This document shows positions 45,120-53,723 of a stretch of 64,000 nucleotides of DNA, one piece after another (within the stretch, counting starts at the first letter, position 1; the number at the start of each line of letters is the position of its first letter). A program made the position numbers and the translations under genes. The stretch lies in contig CM001633.1 of the NCBI GenBank assembly GCA_000309945.1, forward strand, positions 5,073,174-5,137,173, in the 5' to 3' direction. The notes below the pieces were generated by a model that was not told the DNA's origin, did not search any database, and worked only from the letters and a program-made list of their open reading frames with translations. Source of the DNA: Leptolyngbyaceae cyanobacterium JSC-12. GTDB taxonomy: Bacteria; Cyanobacteriota; Cyanobacteriia; Leptolyngbyales; Leptolyngbyaceae.

Positions 45120-45522
45120 TGTAACAACGCCATACTTGCATTGCAGCTATCCTACAATCACTTTTCGATAAGTAGTACAATTTCTTGATGAAGTTTATAC
45201 CTGGAGAAGCAGAATCAGCGCCTGGCAAGTTTGCAATCAAGCTAGCCGCTTAAACACCCTGTAAAAGCCAAAGATTGTTGACAAAAGATTGTTGACAAAC
45301 CTATTTTTTACGAGCCAATAGTGCCCAAATTATCATGATTTTTGAGTTTGAAATGCTGGCGGCTAGCGCTGCTTATCATTATCCCAGCACTCAAGGTGGC
45401 GGATGACTGAGTAATATCCTATGTAAACTGATAGCTTAAACTCTTGGCTTGCTCTCTGGCAATTGTGCAGAGCAAGCCATCCAGGGTTTCACCATTGTCC
45501 CTTTGCTTAAATGCATTTAAGC
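45120..45522. other. Intergenic region with tandem repeat and hairpin
   Basis: This gap of about 400 bp holds no gene I can support. It contains a perfect 14-nt tandem duplication (AAAGATTGTTGACA at 45270-45297) and a 10-bp hairpin described separately at 45446-45478. Confidence 0.45.
45446..45478 (-). terminator. Hairpin downstream of small membrane protein gene
   Basis: GGCTTGCTCT (45446-45455) pairs exactly with AGAGCAAGCC (45469-45478) around a 13-nt loop. It lies 45 nt past the stop of the minus-strand gene at 45523. No U tract, so terminator status is tentative. Confidence 0.45.
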
Positions 45523-45759
45523 TCAGTCAATCGCTAAGGGAGCAGTGCCAGGGGAAGTGATTGACGGAGGTTGAATTGGAGCGCGATCACTACTGCTCCA
45601 GCTCAGCATTATGAATCCACCCAGACAAATACCGAGCGCAAATGCCCAAGCATGAGATGGGTTCAGCGTGCAGAGCAAGCGGCGATCGCTAGTATAGATA
45701 TTCACTGCCCATCCTGTATTCAATTCATCCAAACTCTGTTTGAGTTTACTCATTGCCAT
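45523..45759 (-). CDS. Small single-span membrane protein, hypothetical
   Basis: The 78-residue protein has a hydrophilic N-terminal half (KLKQSLDELNTGWAVNIYTS, DRRLLCTLNPSH) and one membrane helix (AFALGICLGGFIMLSW, about 40-56), then a short S/P-rich tail. ATG 45759 has AAGGGGATT before it; ATG 45753 is a second choice. I recognise no family, though short proteins of this form occur in cyanobacteria. The helix and ribosome-binding site support it as a gene. Confidence 0.6.
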   Translation of the reverse strand: MAMSKLKQSLDELNTGWAVNIYTSDRRLLCTLNPSHAWAFALGICLGGFIMLSWSSSDRAPIQPPSITSPGTAPLAID

Positions 45760-46107
45760 GAATCCCCTTAGAACGATTGACGTTGACCGAACTCGGGCGT
45801 AACTATATCTACCTTCAATCTATAGAAGAACAGCACTAGAATCAATCTTGTAACGATAAGAAATCTATGACTGGTTCATAAACAAAGTCCTGTGTTTGGT
45901 AGCAGGCTATGTAGCGTTGAGCAGAATGACTAGAACACAACCAATTGCTCAAACCTCGATTCTGGATAAGCTTTCTGGCTTGGACTACCAGGTTTTCTGT
46001 GGCAAATGTAGCTGGTTTTCCCTGTCTCTTTGCTCTTAGCTATCGATTCGTGGATACTCCTGGCTCTACCTCCAGTCATCCAGCAAAGAACCGGAAGAGT
46101 CAACAAG
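45760..46107. other. Intergenic region, no gene seen
   Basis: About 350 bp between the small membrane protein and the antiporter. Open frames exist on both strands but none has a ribosome-binding site or recognisable product. Confidence 0.4.
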
Positions 46108-48201
46108 CTAGCCCTGCCGAGGAAAATGGGCGATGATGATCGAAACATCGGGGTGTTGCCGAGCGATCGCCTCTGGTTCAACGCCTAAAGTCGGGATACC
46201 GATCAGCTCTGGATGAGCATTGTGAGTCAAAACCAGTAGATCATCCCTTTCCAAAATCCGGGATACCTGATTCACAAAATTCCCTTGTACTCGCTGCACA
46301 GGAATATCAGCATCCAAACCAGGGATTTCTTGAGAATGCAGCGATCGCGGATTGGTAACCACTTGAAGAATTTGTAGTTTTGCTTTTAGTTCAGTTGCTA
46401 ATGTTTGAGTTAAAACCAGTGTTTGCTGGAAACTGGCAGCCAGTGTTTCACCTTCAGAAATAGCCAGAAATACCCGCTGCGTAGACTCAATCGGCTGCAT
46501 AAAGCGAGTAATTAACATAGGAACAGGCGTGCGACGGGCAACATTATCAATCACACTGCCAAAGAAATTATCCCGATAGGTTGAGTAACCCTTCCAGCCA
46601 CAAATGATTAGATTTGCATGACGCTCTTGAGCAGTCCGCAAGATACCTTTGTCAATCGAGTCATCTACTCGTCCAATCGCTTCCACATCAGTTACAGCGG
46701 CATGGGCAATGGTTTCAGCAGTTGCTAATAAGCGCTCTTGTTCTAGTTTCGCCTCGACTGAAATTGGGCCATATGTATCAGTTAAAATATGTAGAGGCAG
46801 CAGCGTGCCATTACTACTTTTTGCCAGAATTAATGCCAGTTGCAGCAGGTTATCTTCGGTGCTGGGATTGGCAACAGGCACGAGGATACGATACCGGAGC
46901 GGTGATTGTCGTGGGCTATCTGCCAATTGGGGCTGGTGGGCAGTGGCACTGCTTGACTTCATACTTCGCCCCCAGCGGTCTGTAATCCAGGGAGAGGCAA
47001 TACAAGTCACTAAAATCATGGCGATCGTGCCATTGACTGTGAGTTGATCAACTAGCTTGATTTTGTAGGCAACAGTAATTGCTGCCAGCGTTGAAGCAGC
47101 CTGGGCAACTGATAACCCAAACATCACCATAATATTGGAAAAATCAAATCGAAACAGTTTGCCAGATCCCCAAGCAGGTAGGAATTTGGCAGCGAGTGCA
47201 ACGCTTACCATCACAACTGCCACCAGCAGTGATTTAGGTTCTTGGAACAAAATTAGCGGATTCACCAGCATCCCAACTGAAATCAAGAAAAACGGAACAA
47301 ATAGTGTATTGCCAATAAATTGGATCCGATTCATTAATGGACTCAATTGTGGAATCAACTGAGTAATGGCAATACCCGCTAAAAAGGCACCAATAATCGG
47401 TTCAATTTCAATCAGCTTTGCCAGATAAGACACCACAAACAATGTAGCAACGACAAATGTAAATTCTGCCCCTTCATCATGCCCAAAGCGACGAAAAAAC
47501 CAACGTCCCAGTCTAGGCACTCCCCATAAGGTGCCAACGGTATAAAGGGCTAGCGAGGGAATAAGAAATAACCAAAACTCCAACGATAAATTGCCTTGAT
47601 GTGCTTTTACTACTACTGCTAACACAAGTAAGGCGAGGACATTGGTAATCAATGTTCCCCCCAGGGTCACCGTAACTGAGGGCGATCGCATCACTCCTAA
47701 CTTACTCACAATCGGCAATGCCAGCAGGGTATGAGACGCAAAGCATGATGCCACCAAAACCGATGCCAAAAACGGATAGCCCAATAGCATCATAGCCACC
47801 ACCCCCAGTGACATCGGCACCGCAAACGTTACAATGCCAAAAATAGTGGCTTTATCAGCGTTATATTTCAAGTCATCCAGGCTGGTTTCCAACCCTGCCA
47901 TAAACATCAGGAACAACAGTCCAACCGTTCCTAATAACACAATCGTGCTGTCTCGCTCCAGTAAACCGAATCCGTGGGGACCAACAATGACTCCCGCCAC
48001 AATTAAACCAACAATGCCCGGTAACCGTACCCGTTCAAACAGTAAGGGGGCCACTAGCATGATCGCCATAATAATCAGAAAAATGGCGACCGGATCCGTA
48101 ATTGGACTAGACGGCAGTAGCCCACGTAATGATGGCAAGCTGATTGCAAACAAATTCCAGAAGTAAGTCATTGTGCTGATGCAAACTACAGCAGTCATCA
48201 T
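46108..48201 (-). CDS. CPA2-type cation/proton antiporter with USP-like domains
   Basis: The 697-residue protein has an N-terminal Na+/H+ or K+/H+ exchanger domain (about 25-400: LFERVRLPGIVGLIVAGVIV, GPHGFGLLE, FLAGIAITQL, about 12 spans) and a soluble C-terminal part (about 430-697) with two universal-stress-protein-like units (YRILVPVANPSTEDNLLQLA; HANLIICGWKGYSTYRDNFF). The KefB/NapA-like antiporters of cyanobacteria have this form; the USP units could sense nucleotides. Two adjacent ATGs start the frame; ATG 48171 (MTYFW) is also possible. It is divergent from the pyruvate kinase-like gene. Confidence 0.88.
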   Translation of the reverse strand: MMTAVVCISTMTYFWNLFAISLPSLRGLLPSSPITDPVAIFLIIMAIMLVAPLLFERVRLPGIVGLIVAGVIVGPHGFGLLERDSTIVLLGTVGLLFLMFMAGLETSLDDLKYNADKATIFGIVTFAVPMSLGVVAMMLLGYPFLASVLVASCFASHTLLALPIVSKLGVMRSPSVTVTLGGTLITNVLALLVLAVVVKAHQGNLSLEFWLFLIPSLALYTVGTLWGVPRLGRWFFRRFGHDEGAEFTFVVATLFVVSYLAKLIEIEPIIGAFLAGIAITQLIPQLSPLMNRIQFIGNTLFVPFFLISVGMLVNPLILFQEPKSLLVAVVMVSVALAAKFLPAWGSGKLFRFDFSNIMVMFGLSVAQAASTLAAITVAYKIKLVDQLTVNGTIAMILVTCIASPWITDRWGRSMKSSSATAHQPQLADSPRQSPLRYRILVPVANPSTEDNLLQLALILAKSSNGTLLPLHILTDTYGPISVEAKLEQERLLATAETIAHAAVTDVEAIGRVDDSIDKGILRTAQERHANLIICGWKGYSTYRDNFFGSVIDNVARRTPVPMLITRFMQPIESTQRVFLAISEGETLAASFQQTLVLTQTLATELKAKLQILQVVTNPRSLHSQEIPGLDADIPVQRVQGNFVNQVSRILERDDLLVLTHNAHPELIGIPTLGVEPEAIARQHPDVSIIIAHFPRQG

Positions 48202-48504
48202 AGGCGATTAACTGCTGGCTGCGGTCAGTCCAAAAGCTGATTAGACATCGTTTTTCTTGTCTGCTTTCAGGATGAAAATGAGATGTGACAGCAAAATGAA
48301 ACGTTGCAAAATTGTTACATCATTCTAATCTCCATCGATTTCACAAGTTCCTCAAATTCTTGTCCTATAACAAACAATGAAGACAGAATCACATTTGAGA
48401 GGTAGGTTTATTCTGTTCAAAATCAAAAAAGTAATCCAAGTTTACCTAAAATTAAGTTTCACTTTCTGAGTTAACTAACAATCTAATGCTGAGGTTGTTT
48501 CATA
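48202..48504. other. Divergent intergenic region, antiporter / pyruvate kinase-like gene
   Basis: About 300 bp that hold promoter module D for the plus-strand gene and presumably the antiporter promoter. No gene is seen. The leader between the predicted start near 48378 and the ATG at 48505 is about 127 nt, A/T-rich, and is not similar to the 73-nt element. Confidence 0.45.
48339..48371 (+). promoter_or_regulatory. CTCACAAGTT promoter module, site D (pyruvate kinase-like gene)
   Basis: TTTCACAAGTTCCTCA, 11 nt, TATAAC. Outside the first two bases the 16-nt box is identical to sites B and C, and the -10 hexamer is identical to site B. It points at the pyruvate kinase-like gene. No good TTGACA-type -35 lies 17 nt upstream of the hexamer; ACAAGT occupies that place. 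Confidence 0.66.
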
Positions 48505-50031
48505 ATGATTTCCACTCTAGGATACAACCAGGACACTACTACATTTGATTACTCCAGACTAGACCTATCTGACCCTTTCATATTACTGGATACATTACGA
48601 CAGTTACGCCAAGTGGTTGTTCAAGAAGGGCGAGAGATTTTTGCCCAGTGGCGATCGCGTATTCAACGGCAGACATTTCTTAGCAGTGGTCTTAACCTTG
48701 CCTATTATTTAGCTCTACGAAGACATGATCTTCGCCCCCTGCAAGCCGCCTTAATGCCTTGGGGATTATCCTCCTTAGGTCGGCTAGAAGCACGGGTCCT
48801 GCCCAGTTTAGATGCCGTCATTGCAACGCTGGAAATCATTTGTCAGATCAACCAGACAACTCCTAACCGTCCTTCGCTTCAAACGTTTCTGGAAGGCGAT
48901 CGCCTGCTACAACAACAGACTGAAGACGTATTTGGGCAAACTTCTGCCAAGCGTCGTGTCAGAATTATGGTGACATTGCCAACAGAAGCTGCCAGTAATT
49001 ACCAACTAGTTCGGGATCTGCTTCAGCGAGGCACAAACTGTGTCCGAATTAACTGCGCTCATGATAACGTTAGCGCCTGGGAGGCAATGATTGCCCATGT
49101 ACGCCAGGCAGAGGCAGAAACAGGACAGCCCTGCAAAGTCTTGATGGATCTGGCTGGGCCCAAGCCCAGAATTGGAAGAATCATCGCGCCTGATCAGCAG
49201 CGGCGAATCTTTCGAGGAGAACACCTCATCCTAACCCAGGAGATCATTGTTGATGCTGGTTCTAATAATTTTCAGGCGACTTGCACCTTGCCAGAAGTGC
49301 TGGAGCAATTGCGAGAAGGTGCGATCGTCTGGATCGATGATGGTCGTATTGGCGCACAGGTGGAATCGATTACAGATGGGCGTGCGCTCCTCCGCATTAC
49401 CCACGCAAGTCTGAAGGGCAGCAAACTATTACCTGACAAAGGACTGAATTTTCCTGATACAAATCTGCAACTTAACCCACTTACTGTAAAAGATCGCCAG
49501 GATTTGAACTTTATTGCAACGCATGCTGACATTGTGGGTTATTCTTTTGTGCAATCTGCTGCTGATATTGAGCAACTGCAGCGGGAACTGGCAAATCGGA
49601 TGCTAAACCCGCATAAGATTGCTGTTGTTGCCAAAATTGAAACCCCTCAAGCGGTGAGTCATTTACCTGAGTTGATTGTTCAGGCAGCAGGGCAACAGCC
49701 GTTTGCAGTGATGATTGCTCGCGGGGATCTGGCAATTGAAATTGGTTATCAGCGACTAGCCGAAATGCAAGAGGAAATTCTTTGGCTTTGTGAGGCGGCC
49801 CATGTTCCAGTAATTTGGGCAACTCAAGTATTAGAAAATTTAGTTAAAAAAGGAATTCCTTCACGAGCAGAGATGACGGACGCCGCCATGGCAGAGCGGG
49901 CTGAATGTGTCATGCTTAACAAAGGAGCATTTATTGCCGAAGCTGTGACAATTCTGGATGATGTTTTAAGTCGGATGCAGGCACACCAGTTGAAGAAAAC
50001 GCCGCAGCTCCGCGCGCTCCGCTCCTGGTAA
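48505..50031 (+). CDS. Atypical pyruvate kinase with N-terminal extension and no C-domain
   Basis: The 508-residue protein has an N-terminal helical region of about 150 residues (LALRRHDLRPLQAALMPWGL, SSLGRLEARVLPSLDAV), then a pyruvate kinase barrel: KVLMDLAGPKPRIG, SLKGSKLLPDKGLNFP, catalytic lysine in AVVAKIETPQAV, MIARGDLAIEIGY, VIWATQVLENLVKKGIPSRA and ECVMLNKGAFIAEAV. The usual allosteric C-terminal domain is missing. It should turn PEP and ADP into pyruvate and ATP, opposite to PEP synthase at 9539. Promoter module D and the neighbouring low-oxygen genes suggest use in fermentation. Its stop is 3 nt from the convergent permease gene. Confidence 0.87.
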   Translation: MISTLGYNQDTTTFDYSRLDLSDPFILLDTLRQLRQVVVQEGREIFAQWRSRIQRQTFLSSGLNLAYYLALRRHDLRPLQAALMPWGLSSLGRLEARVLPSLDAVIATLEIICQINQTTPNRPSLQTFLEGDRLLQQQTEDVFGQTSAKRRVRIMVTLPTEAASNYQLVRDLLQRGTNCVRINCAHDNVSAWEAMIAHVRQAEAETGQPCKVLMDLAGPKPRIGRIIAPDQQRRIFRGEHLILTQEIIVDAGSNNFQATCTLPEVLEQLREGAIVWIDDGRIGAQVESITDGRALLRITHASLKGSKLLPDKGLNFPDTNLQLNPLTVKDRQDLNFIATHADIVGYSFVQSAADIEQLQRELANRMLNPHKIAVVAKIETPQAVSHLPELIVQAAGQQPFAVMIARGDLAIEIGYQRLAEMQEEILWLCEAAHVPVIWATQVLENLVKKGIPSRAEMTDAAMAERAECVMLNKGAFIAEAVTILDDVLSRMQAHQLKKTPQLRALRSW

Positions 50032-50034
50032 AGA

Positions 50035-51237
50035 TCATAGATTCAACTGAACAACCCAAATATAAGTAACGAGGAGAGTCATTAGCGTAATTGGAACCCC
50101 AAAGCGCAAATGTTCCCAAAATGATAAAGAATATCCCTGAGAACCTGCGGCTTCTACCATGATCAAGTTGGCAACGGAACCAAACAAGGTCAAGTTTCCA
50201 GCTAATGTTGAACTGGCTGCTAGCAACAGCCAACTTTGGGTTGCATCCTGAGTGATGAAAGACTGAAGGAGTAAGACGGTTGGTACATTGGAAATCAGGT
50301 TTGATAATCCAGTTGTAACCATGATCAAACTAAGTGGGTGAGCAATCCAGCGAGCAGAGTGATTGAGTAATTGCAAGGATTGAACACAATAAGTCAAGAT
50401 AAATAGCCCTGAAAACAGTACCAATAATGACCAATCAACTTCTTGGAGTACCCGCTGTGGTTTGATTCGGCGAGTAACTAACAAAGCCGCTGCTGCCAGA
50501 AATGCAGATTCTGCCAGCGGCATCCCAACGATAAAAGCACTCAGCAACATGCTAGTGACAATTAGAGTTTTGATCAGCAGCGGACGATGTAAGCGCAGAC
50601 GAAGCAATTGTGGGGATGGGCAAGGTTTGTACGATCGCACTTCTGGATACAGCAGCCACAATAGCCCAACCTGCAACCCCAAACCTACAATTGCAACGGG
50701 AGCCAAGGCTTGAGCAAACGCCAAATAACTGATCTCAGAATAGGAGCCAACCAGAATATTCTGAGGATTGCCGCTGAGGGTGGCGAGGGAGCCAATATTC
50801 GTTGCACCTGCGATCGCCAGTAAATAAGGGATTGGATTTAACCCTAATGCACGCGCAAGTTGCAGTGTCAGCGGAGTACTCACTAACGCGAGCGTATCAT
50901 TCAAGAAAAAGGCTGACAGTACACCAGTTCCGATCGTCAACAGCCACAACAATCCCAGCGGACTTCGAGTTAGCCGCAGCAAATAAAGCAATGCCAGCTT
51001 AAAAAAGCCAGCACAGGAAAGGTATGCATTGACTACCATCATGCTGAGCAGAAACACGATCGTCGCGGGATCAATGGCTGCCCAGGCAGCTTTCAAGCTT
51101 AACGTTCCAAGAGCGATTAAAATAGCAGAACTAACTAGGGCGATCGTCGCCCGATTCATTCGCAGCCCTGGAAACGATCCCAACCCCAGCCCGACGTAAC
51201 TAAACCCTATCACCAACGTTTGAATAGTTTGCAACAC
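50035..51237 (-). CDS. ArsB/NhaD-superfamily ion permease
   Basis: The 400-residue protein has about 10-11 membrane spans and features of the ion transporter superfamily: FLLSMMVVNAYLSCAGFFKL, FFLNDTLALVSTPLTLQLA, GATNIGSLATLSGNPQNILV. The last motif is typical of ArsB/SLC13-like carriers. Arsenite efflux is possible, given arsM and arsS 15 kb away, but anion or Na+ transport is as likely. The start is GTG 51237. It is monocistronic and tail-to-tail with the pyruvate kinase-like gene. Confidence 0.8.
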   Translation of the reverse strand: MLQTIQTLVIGFSYVGLGLGSFPGLRMNRATIALVSSAILIALGTLSLKAAWAAIDPATIVFLLSMMVVNAYLSCAGFFKLALLYLLRLTRSPLGLLWLLTIGTGVLSAFFLNDTLALVSTPLTLQLARALGLNPIPYLLAIAGATNIGSLATLSGNPQNILVGSYSEISYLAFAQALAPVAIVGLGLQVGLLWLLYPEVRSYKPCPSPQLLRLRLHRPLLIKTLIVTSMLLSAFIVGMPLAESAFLAAAALLVTRRIKPQRVLQEVDWSLLVLFSGLFILTYCVQSLQLLNHSARWIAHPLSLIMVTTGLSNLISNVPTVLLLQSFITQDATQSWLLLAASSTLAGNLTLFGSVANLIMVEAAGSQGYSLSFWEHLRFGVPITLMTLLVTYIWVVQLNL

Positions 51238-51444
51238 TTTTGTGATATTGCCTCAGCGATTGATGAGGACATTACACCATAATCAATAGTTCAAATGTTA
51301 CATTTTCCAAGATCTTCGCATTGCCCAATCGTGCAACCCTAGTCCAACGACGATTTCAATGACTTGATTCCAGAGATAAAAGCGCGATCGCGATCGCCAA
51401 GTGGCTGTGCGAAAGTCAGTAAATATCCATCAACTGATGCATAT

Positions 51445-52191
51445 TTATAGCTTAGTGATCATAATAGGCGACCCAATATGTTTCTGCGGAGCATTTGCAT
51501 TTTCGATTGTCACTGCAATTTTGGTTACTAAATCTTCAGAACGAAAGACTTTTGGAACAACAATCGTTTGAGAAAAGTTACCGCGTTCATCGACTTCAAA
51601 GACTTCCGTTAAAATCGCTTTCTTATCATCAGTTGTATAAGGTGCTTTAGGAGAAACCACAGTCCACAATGCATACACTTTGCCAGGGGGAAGCGGCGGC
51701 AAGTTTTGCACTGAAATTGCAGCTTCTAAGTTATCTGGGTTAACAACCACTTTGGCAGACGCTTGACTGGCTGCATCAGTTGCATTAAGAACATAGATCA
51801 ACGTTTCTGATTGAGGTGATTTTACCTGGGCTGTTTGCAGGGTTTGGCGCAAGGTGTAGTTGTTAATTCCTAAGGCAAGAATGAGGACAGCAGCAGCTAC
51901 TTCAAAAGCAGTCCGCCAAGTCAACAGTTTGCGGCGTTTGGCAACCACTGGGGAAGTAGCGGTTGAAGCAACCTTTGCTAATATAGTTGAGCGGAGGTGG
52001 GCAGGAGGCACAACTTGTGGAGATGTATAGGCAGTCTCTAAAGCCACTTGCATCTGGGAGATTTCGTCTGCGATCGCTGGATTATGTGCCAGGAGTTGCT
52101 CAAATTCTGCGGCTTCCTCAGGGTCAAGATCACCCAGCACATATCCGGCAATAAGTAACTGTAGCTCTTCTGAAGGCATTGACATAGCCAT
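51445..52191 (-). CDS. Anti-sigma factor (RskA type)
   Basis: The 248-residue protein has an N-terminal anti-sigma zone (LLIAGYVLGDLDPEEAAEFE, about 8-50), one membrane helix (about 95-115, AAVLILALGINNYTL) and a C-terminal RskA domain (LPPGKVYALWTVVSPKAPYT, about 170). I chose ATG 52191; the frame's TTG lies further up, near the sigma factor stop. The gap of 11 nt to the sigma factor gene shows an operon. It is expected to hold the sigma factor at the membrane until an external signal is received. Confidence 0.88.
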   Translation of the reverse strand: MAMSMPSEELQLLIAGYVLGDLDPEEAAEFEQLLAHNPAIADEISQMQVALETAYTSPQVVPPAHLRSTILAKVASTATSPVVAKRRKLLTWRTAFEVAAAVLILALGINNYTLRQTLQTAQVKSPQSETLIYVLNATDAASQASAKVVVNPDNLEAAISVQNLPPLPPGKVYALWTVVSPKAPYTTDDKKAILTEVFEVDERGNFSQTIVVPKVFRSEDLVTKIAVTIENANAPQKHIGSPIMITKL

Positions 52192-52202
52192 AATTATACC
52201 GA

Positions 52203-52808
52203 TCAAGCGAAATGTGTGAGGGTTTGGCGTAATTTGAGCAGCCCTCTTCTAGCTCTAGCCTTCACTGTACCCAGGGGAATTTCTAAGCGTTTGGCAATTT
52301 CTGCCTGACTCAGCCCCTCGTAATAAGCCATCTTCAGAACCTGTTGTTGATGATCTGGTAATTGCGCCAGTGCCGTACTTACCTCCTGAGATTGCTCATG
52401 CTGAAAGACATGCTCCAATGGCAGATTAGGGGTAGACTCCTGCGAACCTGCTGATCGCCAGCGATTTAACATCCCACGGGCGCTTTGACGAGACCGCAAC
52501 CGATCTTTTGCCCGCGATCGCGTTAAGACTGCCAAAAACGTTCTGAGAGAACCACGCCTGGGATCATAGGAAGATCCTCTAGCTAAAGTCAGAAAAATGT
52601 CCTGAGTCAAGTCCTCCGCTTCCTGAGGATTTCCTAGAGCATTAACAGCAAGTCCATAGACCAATCCAGCATGGCGATCATAGATGACACCAAGGGCTGC
52701 AGCCTGACCATTGTTGAGTGCAAGAACCAGCTCTGCATCTGTCTGGCTGAGTAACGGTGATTCTGAATGCCCAGATTGCTCAGATTGCATACATTCTGTC
52801 GCTCGCAT
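52203..52808 (-). CDS. ECF sigma factor
   Basis: The 201-residue sigma-70 family protein has region 2 (YDRHAGLVYGLAVNALGNPQ, EAEDLTQDIFLTLARG) and region 4 (LPDHQQQVLKMAYYEGLSQA, EIAKRLEIPLGTVKARARRG), without regions 1 and 3. It is of the SigK/ECF19-like form coupled to RskA anti-sigma factors. The CHRD gene 128 bp upstream on the same strand may belong to the regulon. ATG 52808 is used; ATG 52790 is an alternative. Confidence 0.92.
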   Translation of the reverse strand: MRATECMQSEQSGHSESPLLSQTDAELVLALNNGQAAALGVIYDRHAGLVYGLAVNALGNPQEAEDLTQDIFLTLARGSSYDPRRGSLRTFLAVLTRSRAKDRLRSRQSARGMLNRWRSAGSQESTPNLPLEHVFQHEQSQEVSTALAQLPDHQQQVLKMAYYEGLSQAEIAKRLEIPLGTVKARARRGLLKLRQTLTHFA

Positions 52809-52936
52809 TGCAGCCGCAAGTATAACACCATCCGTCAGAACCTACACTTGCGACCTTAGTATCCGAATCTTCTACAGCACGTCGCAGGAGAAATGAGTTG
52901 CCGCCTCATCGACATGATAGTTAGGCGACATACTAC

Positions 52937-53548
52937 TCAGGACGGCTGAAGAATGCCACGTAGTTCTCCAGCACGGTTCTTTTGGGTATGAATATCCACG
53001 TACAGTTTACCTGCAAACAACGCCTGCCGTTGCTCGCCAGTTAGCATGTATGTGCCCGACAGCTTGCCTCCCATGCCTGATCGGTCTAGCTTAACCGTTA
53101 GCGCATACTGAAATGGACCATTTTGAGATGGCTCACCTTGGTGAATGTGAGCAGCAGACGTGATTCTAGGGTTGGGTGGATCCACTGGATCGGTTACATA
53201 ATCCCGTAAGGGACTGGATAGGTTAGCGAAACTTCCTTGAACCATTAAGCGATCGCCTTTCAACATGGCTTTCACCTTGCCTGTCGCCATAGTAGATGGA
53301 GCATTCGGCACAACATTCTGACTCGATAGCACTGCCTGATAGCGGTTGGTCGTACCGTCCATCATCATTCCTTGTGCCAGCCAATCCAGTGACCAATCTT
53401 GAGGCATAATCTCTTGCACCTGCTGCCCAGGAACAACGATTGGTTGCGAGACAGGCTTAGTAAAAGAGGGATTTGAAGTGCCAATTAATAGTAGGCAAGT
53501 CATCACTCCCAAAAAACAATTTAGTAGCGTGCGCTTTGTCTTAGTCAT
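52937..53548 (-). CDS. Secreted CHRD-domain protein
   Basis: The 203-residue protein has a signal peptide (LLNCFLGVMTCLLLIGTS) and a C-terminal CHRD domain (about 70-200) with YQAVLSSQNVVPNAPSTMAT, TSAAHIHQGEPSQNGPF, and LYVDIHTQKNRAGELRGIL. CHRD domains occur in extracellular proteins of unknown biochemical action. The neighbouring ECF sigma and RskA anti-sigma genes suggest envelope-stress control. CHRD and fasciclin genes are often found beside such sigma pairs. Confidence 0.86.
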   Translation of the reverse strand: MTKTKRTLLNCFLGVMTCLLLIGTSNPSFTKPVSQPIVVPGQQVQEIMPQDWSLDWLAQGMMMDGTTNRYQAVLSSQNVVPNAPSTMATGKVKAMLKGDRLMVQGSFANLSSPLRDYVTDPVDPPNPRITSAAHIHQGEPSQNGPFQYALTVKLDRSGMGGKLSGTYMLTGEQRQALFAGKLYVDIHTQKNRAGELRGILQPS

Positions 53549-53723
53549 ATACCTGTATCAATGTGATTGGTAAGATTTCAAAGACAATACGCAATCACCA
53601 GTTGTTTGGATGCATCCCCATCCAGTCAGTTTCATAATTGTTAAATACTATGGGGAGTCCCCAACTCTGCGTTAATCAGCAACTAGAATGCATTACAAAG
53701 GCGCTTGTTGGAAAGCACAAGAG

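Noticed and set aside
45930-46181. Opposed open frames in the gap before the antiporter gene
   Set aside because: Neither strand shows a ribosome-binding site or known protein features, and one overlaps the antiporter C-terminus.
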